This document shows, piece after piece, positions 4,457 through 6,703 of a stretch of DNA of 6,703 nt; position 1 is the first letter of the stretch; every line of letters starts with the position of its first letter. The position numbers were made by a program, and so were the translations under genes. The notes under the pieces were generated by a model. The model was not told the DNA's origin. It saw nothing but the letters and a program-made list of their open reading frames with translations, and searched no databases. The stretch is from Limnohabitans sp. (lineage in GTDB: Bacteria > Pseudomonadota > Gammaproteobacteria > Burkholderiales > Burkholderiaceae_C): NCBI GenBank assembly GCA_021731425.1, contig JAKFXJ010000091.1, positions 1 to 6,703 of the forward strand. Reading direction: 5' to 3'.

Positions 4457-6703
4457 ATGTTCAAGTGGCTTCTCGAAAATAGCCTGACCAACCGGCTTCT
4501 GGTGTTGATAGCGGGTGCCGTGTTGATGGCTTACGGGGCATTCACATTGTCTCGAACGCCAGTCGATGTCTTTCCCGATCTCAACAAACCTACTGTGACG
4601 ATCATGACCGAGGCGGGTGGCATGGCGCCCGAAGAGGTCGAGCAACTGATTACCTTTCCTCTGGAGACGGCCATGAATGGCTTGCCTGGGGTCGAATCGG
4701 TTCGTTCGACCTCTTCTGCTGGCCTGTCCTTTTTGTATGTCACCTTCAACTGGGACACGGAGATTTTTCGGGCACGCCAACTGGTGTCTGAACGTCTCTC
4801 GTCCATGGAAGAAGGTTTGGCTGCCGGGGTGATACCCCGCATGGGACCGATCAGCTCCATCATGGGCGAGATCATGCAGATCGCTATTCCTGTCGATCCG
4901 CAGAAAATCTCCCCCATGGCCGTGCGTGAGTACGCCGACTGGGTGCTCCGGCCACGACTCTTGTCTATACCGGGTGTCGCACAGATCATCCCCATTGGAG
5001 GCGAAGTGCGCCAGTTTCAGGTGCAGCCCAACACAGCGCGCATGTCGGACTTGGGCATCTCCTTGGACCAGTTGGAGTCGGCGTTGCGCGGGTTTTCGGC
5101 CAACACCTCGGGGGGATTTCTGGAACTCAACGGGCGCGAGTACCTGATTCGAAATCTTGGTCGCACTTCCCGTCTGGAGGACTTGCGCAATCTGGCCATC
5201 ACCGCCAAGAACGGTCAGCCCATCTTGTTGCGCCAGATCGCTGAGGTCACTTTTGCCGCAGCCATCAAACGTGGGGATGCAGGCTTTGAGGGCAAGCCCG
5301 CCGTGATTCTGGGCGTTCAAAAGCAACCCACTGCTGACACGACCCGTTTGACACAGTCGATTGAAGAAGCGATTACGGATCTCAAGGCATCCCTTCCTGC
5401 GGGCATGGAGGCACCCCGTGTGACCTTCCGGCAGGCCAGCTTCATTGAGGCGTCGATCTCGACGCTGCAAGGCAAGTTGATCGGTGCGTCGCTGTTTGTG
5501 GCCGCGATCCTTTTCTTCTTCTTGGGTACGGTTCGCCCCACCATCATCGCGCTCACCGCTATCCCAGTCTCCATCTTCATCACGGCACTGGTGTTCAAGT
5601 ATTTTGGCTTGTCGATCAACACAATGACGCTAGGGGGGCTGGCGATTGCCATTGGCGGACTGGTGGACGATGCCGTGGTGGATGTGGAAAACATCTTGCG
5701 GCGCATGAAAGAAGACCGTGCCAAGGACCCAAGCCAGCGCCTGTCTCTGCTCGCGCTCGTGGCCAAGGCGTCCATGGAAGTCCGCTCGGCGATCCTCTAT
5801 GCGACGGTGATCATCGTGCTGGTCTTCCTTCCGCTTTTTGCTTTGCCGGGCCTTGAAGGCAAGTTGTTTGTGCCGCTGGGCATTGCCTTCATCATCTCGA
5901 CACTGGCCTCTTTGTTGGTGTCGGTAACGATGACGCCGGTGCTGAGCTACTACCTCTTGCCGGGCATGAAAAACCTTGACCATGGCGACACCAAAGTGCT
6001 GGCATGGCTCAAGCAAGGCTACAAAGGCAGTTTGCAAAAAGTGCTGGACAAGCCACGCGTGGCGATAACCAGTGCATGTGTGGCGGTAGTGTTTGCAGCG
6101 GCGGCTGTTCCGTTTTTTCCGACCACCTTCTTGCCTCCTTTCAATGAAGGCACCTTGCTGGTGGGCATACGGCTGAACCCGGGCGTGACCTTGACCGAGT
6201 CCTCTGACCTGGCGCGCCAGGCCGAAGTGCTGGTCAAGCAGGTGCCCGAAGTGCTGCATGTGGGCAGACGCAGCGGACGTGCTGAATTGGATGAGCATGC
6301 CGAAGGCGTTCATGTCAGCGAATTGGACGTGGGCATCAAACCCTCAGGCGAGTTGACGCGCTCAATGGATGAGGTCCGTGCCGACATCCGTGCACGCTTG
6401 GTCAACCTGCCTGCTTCGATTGAGGTGGGGCAACCCATCTCACACCGCATCGACCACATGCTGTCTGGGGTGCGCTCCCAAATCGCCATCAAGATTTTTG
6501 GCGAAGACCTAGACGTGCTGCGCGGGCAAGCCGATGCGCTGCGCTCACGGCTGTCAGGCATCGAGGGCATAGCCGACCTGCAAATCGAAAAACAAGTTCT
6601 TGCGCCCCAGATCAAGGTTCGATTGGACTATGCGGCAGCGGCGCAGTACGGCCTGTCTGGCGCGCAAGTGCTTGCCACACTGCAGACCCTGGTGGAAGGT
6701 GAA
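4457..6703 (+). CDS. czcA: CzcA-like heavy-metal RND efflux pump, first 749 residues (3' end outside window)
   Basis: This is an inner-membrane proton/cation antiporter of the HME-RND family, the engine of the CzcCBA complex. The frame stays open to the last base. Family proteins are about 1,020-1,060 residues, so roughly 280 are missing, including membrane helices 8-12. The ATG at 4457 is preceded by AAAGGAG (4443-4449) seven bases away. Visible: the amphipathic start MFKWLLENSLTNR, helix 1 (about 14-32), the motif TPVDVFPDLN (34-43), the first periplasmic porter region (about 45-335), helices 2-6 (about 340-357, 361-381, 391-411, 442-463, 469-495), helix 7 (about 536-555), and the second porter region from about 560 with NEGTLL (563-568) and RIDHMLSGVRSQ (664-675). 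Helix 4 carries Asp404, Asp405, Asp409 and Glu411 (GLVDDAVVDVEN). This differs from the DFG...DGA...EN pattern of C. metallidurans CzcA. The three Met ligands of CusA appear as Gly570, Val620 and His667 when aligned from memory, so a Cu/Ag pump is unlikely. Exact substrate (Zn, Cd, Co or Ni) is open. Confidence 0.93.
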   Translation, partial: MFKWLLENSLTNRLLVLIAGAVLMAYGAFTLSRTPVDVFPDLNKPTVTIMTEAGGMAPEEVEQLITFPLETAMNGLPGVESVRSTSSAGLSFLYVTFNWDTEIFRARQLVSERLSSMEEGLAAGVIPRMGPISSIMGEIMQIAIPVDPQKISPMAVREYADWVLRPRLLSIPGVAQIIPIGGEVRQFQVQPNTARMSDLGISLDQLESALRGFSANTSGGFLELNGREYLIRNLGRTSRLEDLRNLAITAKNGQPILLRQIAEVTFAAAIKRGDAGFEGKPAVILGVQKQPTADTTRLTQSIEEAITDLKASLPAGMEAPRVTFRQASFIEASISTLQGKLIGASLFVAAILFFFLGTVRPTIIALTAIPVSIFITALVFKYFGLSINTMTLGGLAIAIGGLVDDAVVDVENILRRMKEDRAKDPSQRLSLLALVAKASMEVRSAILYATVIIVLVFLPLFALPGLEGKLFVPLGIAFIISTLASLLVSVTMTPVLSYYLLPGMKNLDHGDTKVLAWLKQGYKGSLQKVLDKPRVAITSACVAVVFAAAAVPFFPTTFLPPFNEGTLLVGIRLNPGVTLTESSDLARQAEVLVKQVPEVLHVGRRSGRAELDEHAEGVHVSELDVGIKPSGELTRSMDEVRADIRARLVNLPASIEVGQPISHRIDHMLSGVRSQIAIKIFGEDLDVLRGQADALRSRLSGIEGIADLQIEKQVLAPQIKVRLDYAAAAQYGLSGAQVLATLQTLVEGE

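Noticed and set aside
4259..5470. A 403-residue open frame on the minus strand
   Set aside because: It lies entirely opposite the end of czcB and the first third of czcA, both well recognised. Its product is a low-complexity Arg/His/Gly/Asp mix with no motif, typical of the complementary strand of G+C-rich genes.
5630..6313. A 227-residue minus-strand open frame
   Set aside because: It is antisense to the membrane and porter regions of czcA, with His/Gln/Arg-rich composition and no motif.
1..6703. Mobile element, CRISPR array, tRNA or phage gene
   Set aside because: I saw no transposase motif, terminal inverted repeat pair, regularly spaced repeat or cloverleaf. The window is almost fully occupied by the efflux genes.

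Overview
The window is a heavy-metal efflux locus with every gene on the + strand. The closest arrangement I know is the czcICBA type of Burkholderiales (Cupriavidus, Comamonas/Acidovorax-like bacteria). Three things suggest a Gram-negative betaproteobacterium: the G+C-rich third codon positions, the CzcI-like small protein, which I know mainly from that order, and a tripartite pump that needs an outer membrane. The species cannot be named from this sequence, and no plasmid, phage, transposon, tRNA or CRISPR signature is visible.

Layout: (1) 1-843, the C-terminal 280 residues of a Zn/Cd/Pb-type P1B ATPase (ZntA/CadA-like), whose 5' end lies outside the window. (2) 844-946, a gap with a perfect 7-bp inverted repeat and a weak promoter-like element just before the next gene. 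(3) 947-1300, a CzcI-like small exported His/Cys-rich protein. (4) 1301-1452, a gap with two stem-loops, one of which has a competing alternative pairing. (5) 1453-2733, czcC, the outer-membrane factor. (6) 2766-3302, an uncharacterised 178-residue exported, C-terminally anchored protein. (7) 3314-4444, czcB, the periplasmic adaptor. (8) 4457 to the window end, the first 749 residues of czcA, the inner-membrane RND pump. Genes 5-8 are separated by 32, 11 and 12 bases, each start has a good Shine-Dalgarno sequence, and they look like one transcript.

How they would work together: the P-type ATPase moves divalent cations from cytoplasm to periplasm, and the CzcCBA complex carries periplasmic cations across the outer membrane. 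This two-tier arrangement is established for Zn/Cd/Co resistance. CzcI and the 178-residue protein are the accessory parts, both predicted periplasmic with possible metal-binding side chains.

This is a recognisable system rather than a wholly new one. The parts that deserve attention are the extra gene between czcC and czcB, which shares a Gly-x-Gly-His-Asp-His start of the mature protein with CzcB; the non-standard acidic motif in membrane helix 4 of the pump, which leaves its metal specificity open; the possible leaderless start of czcI; and the structured czcI-czcC spacer.
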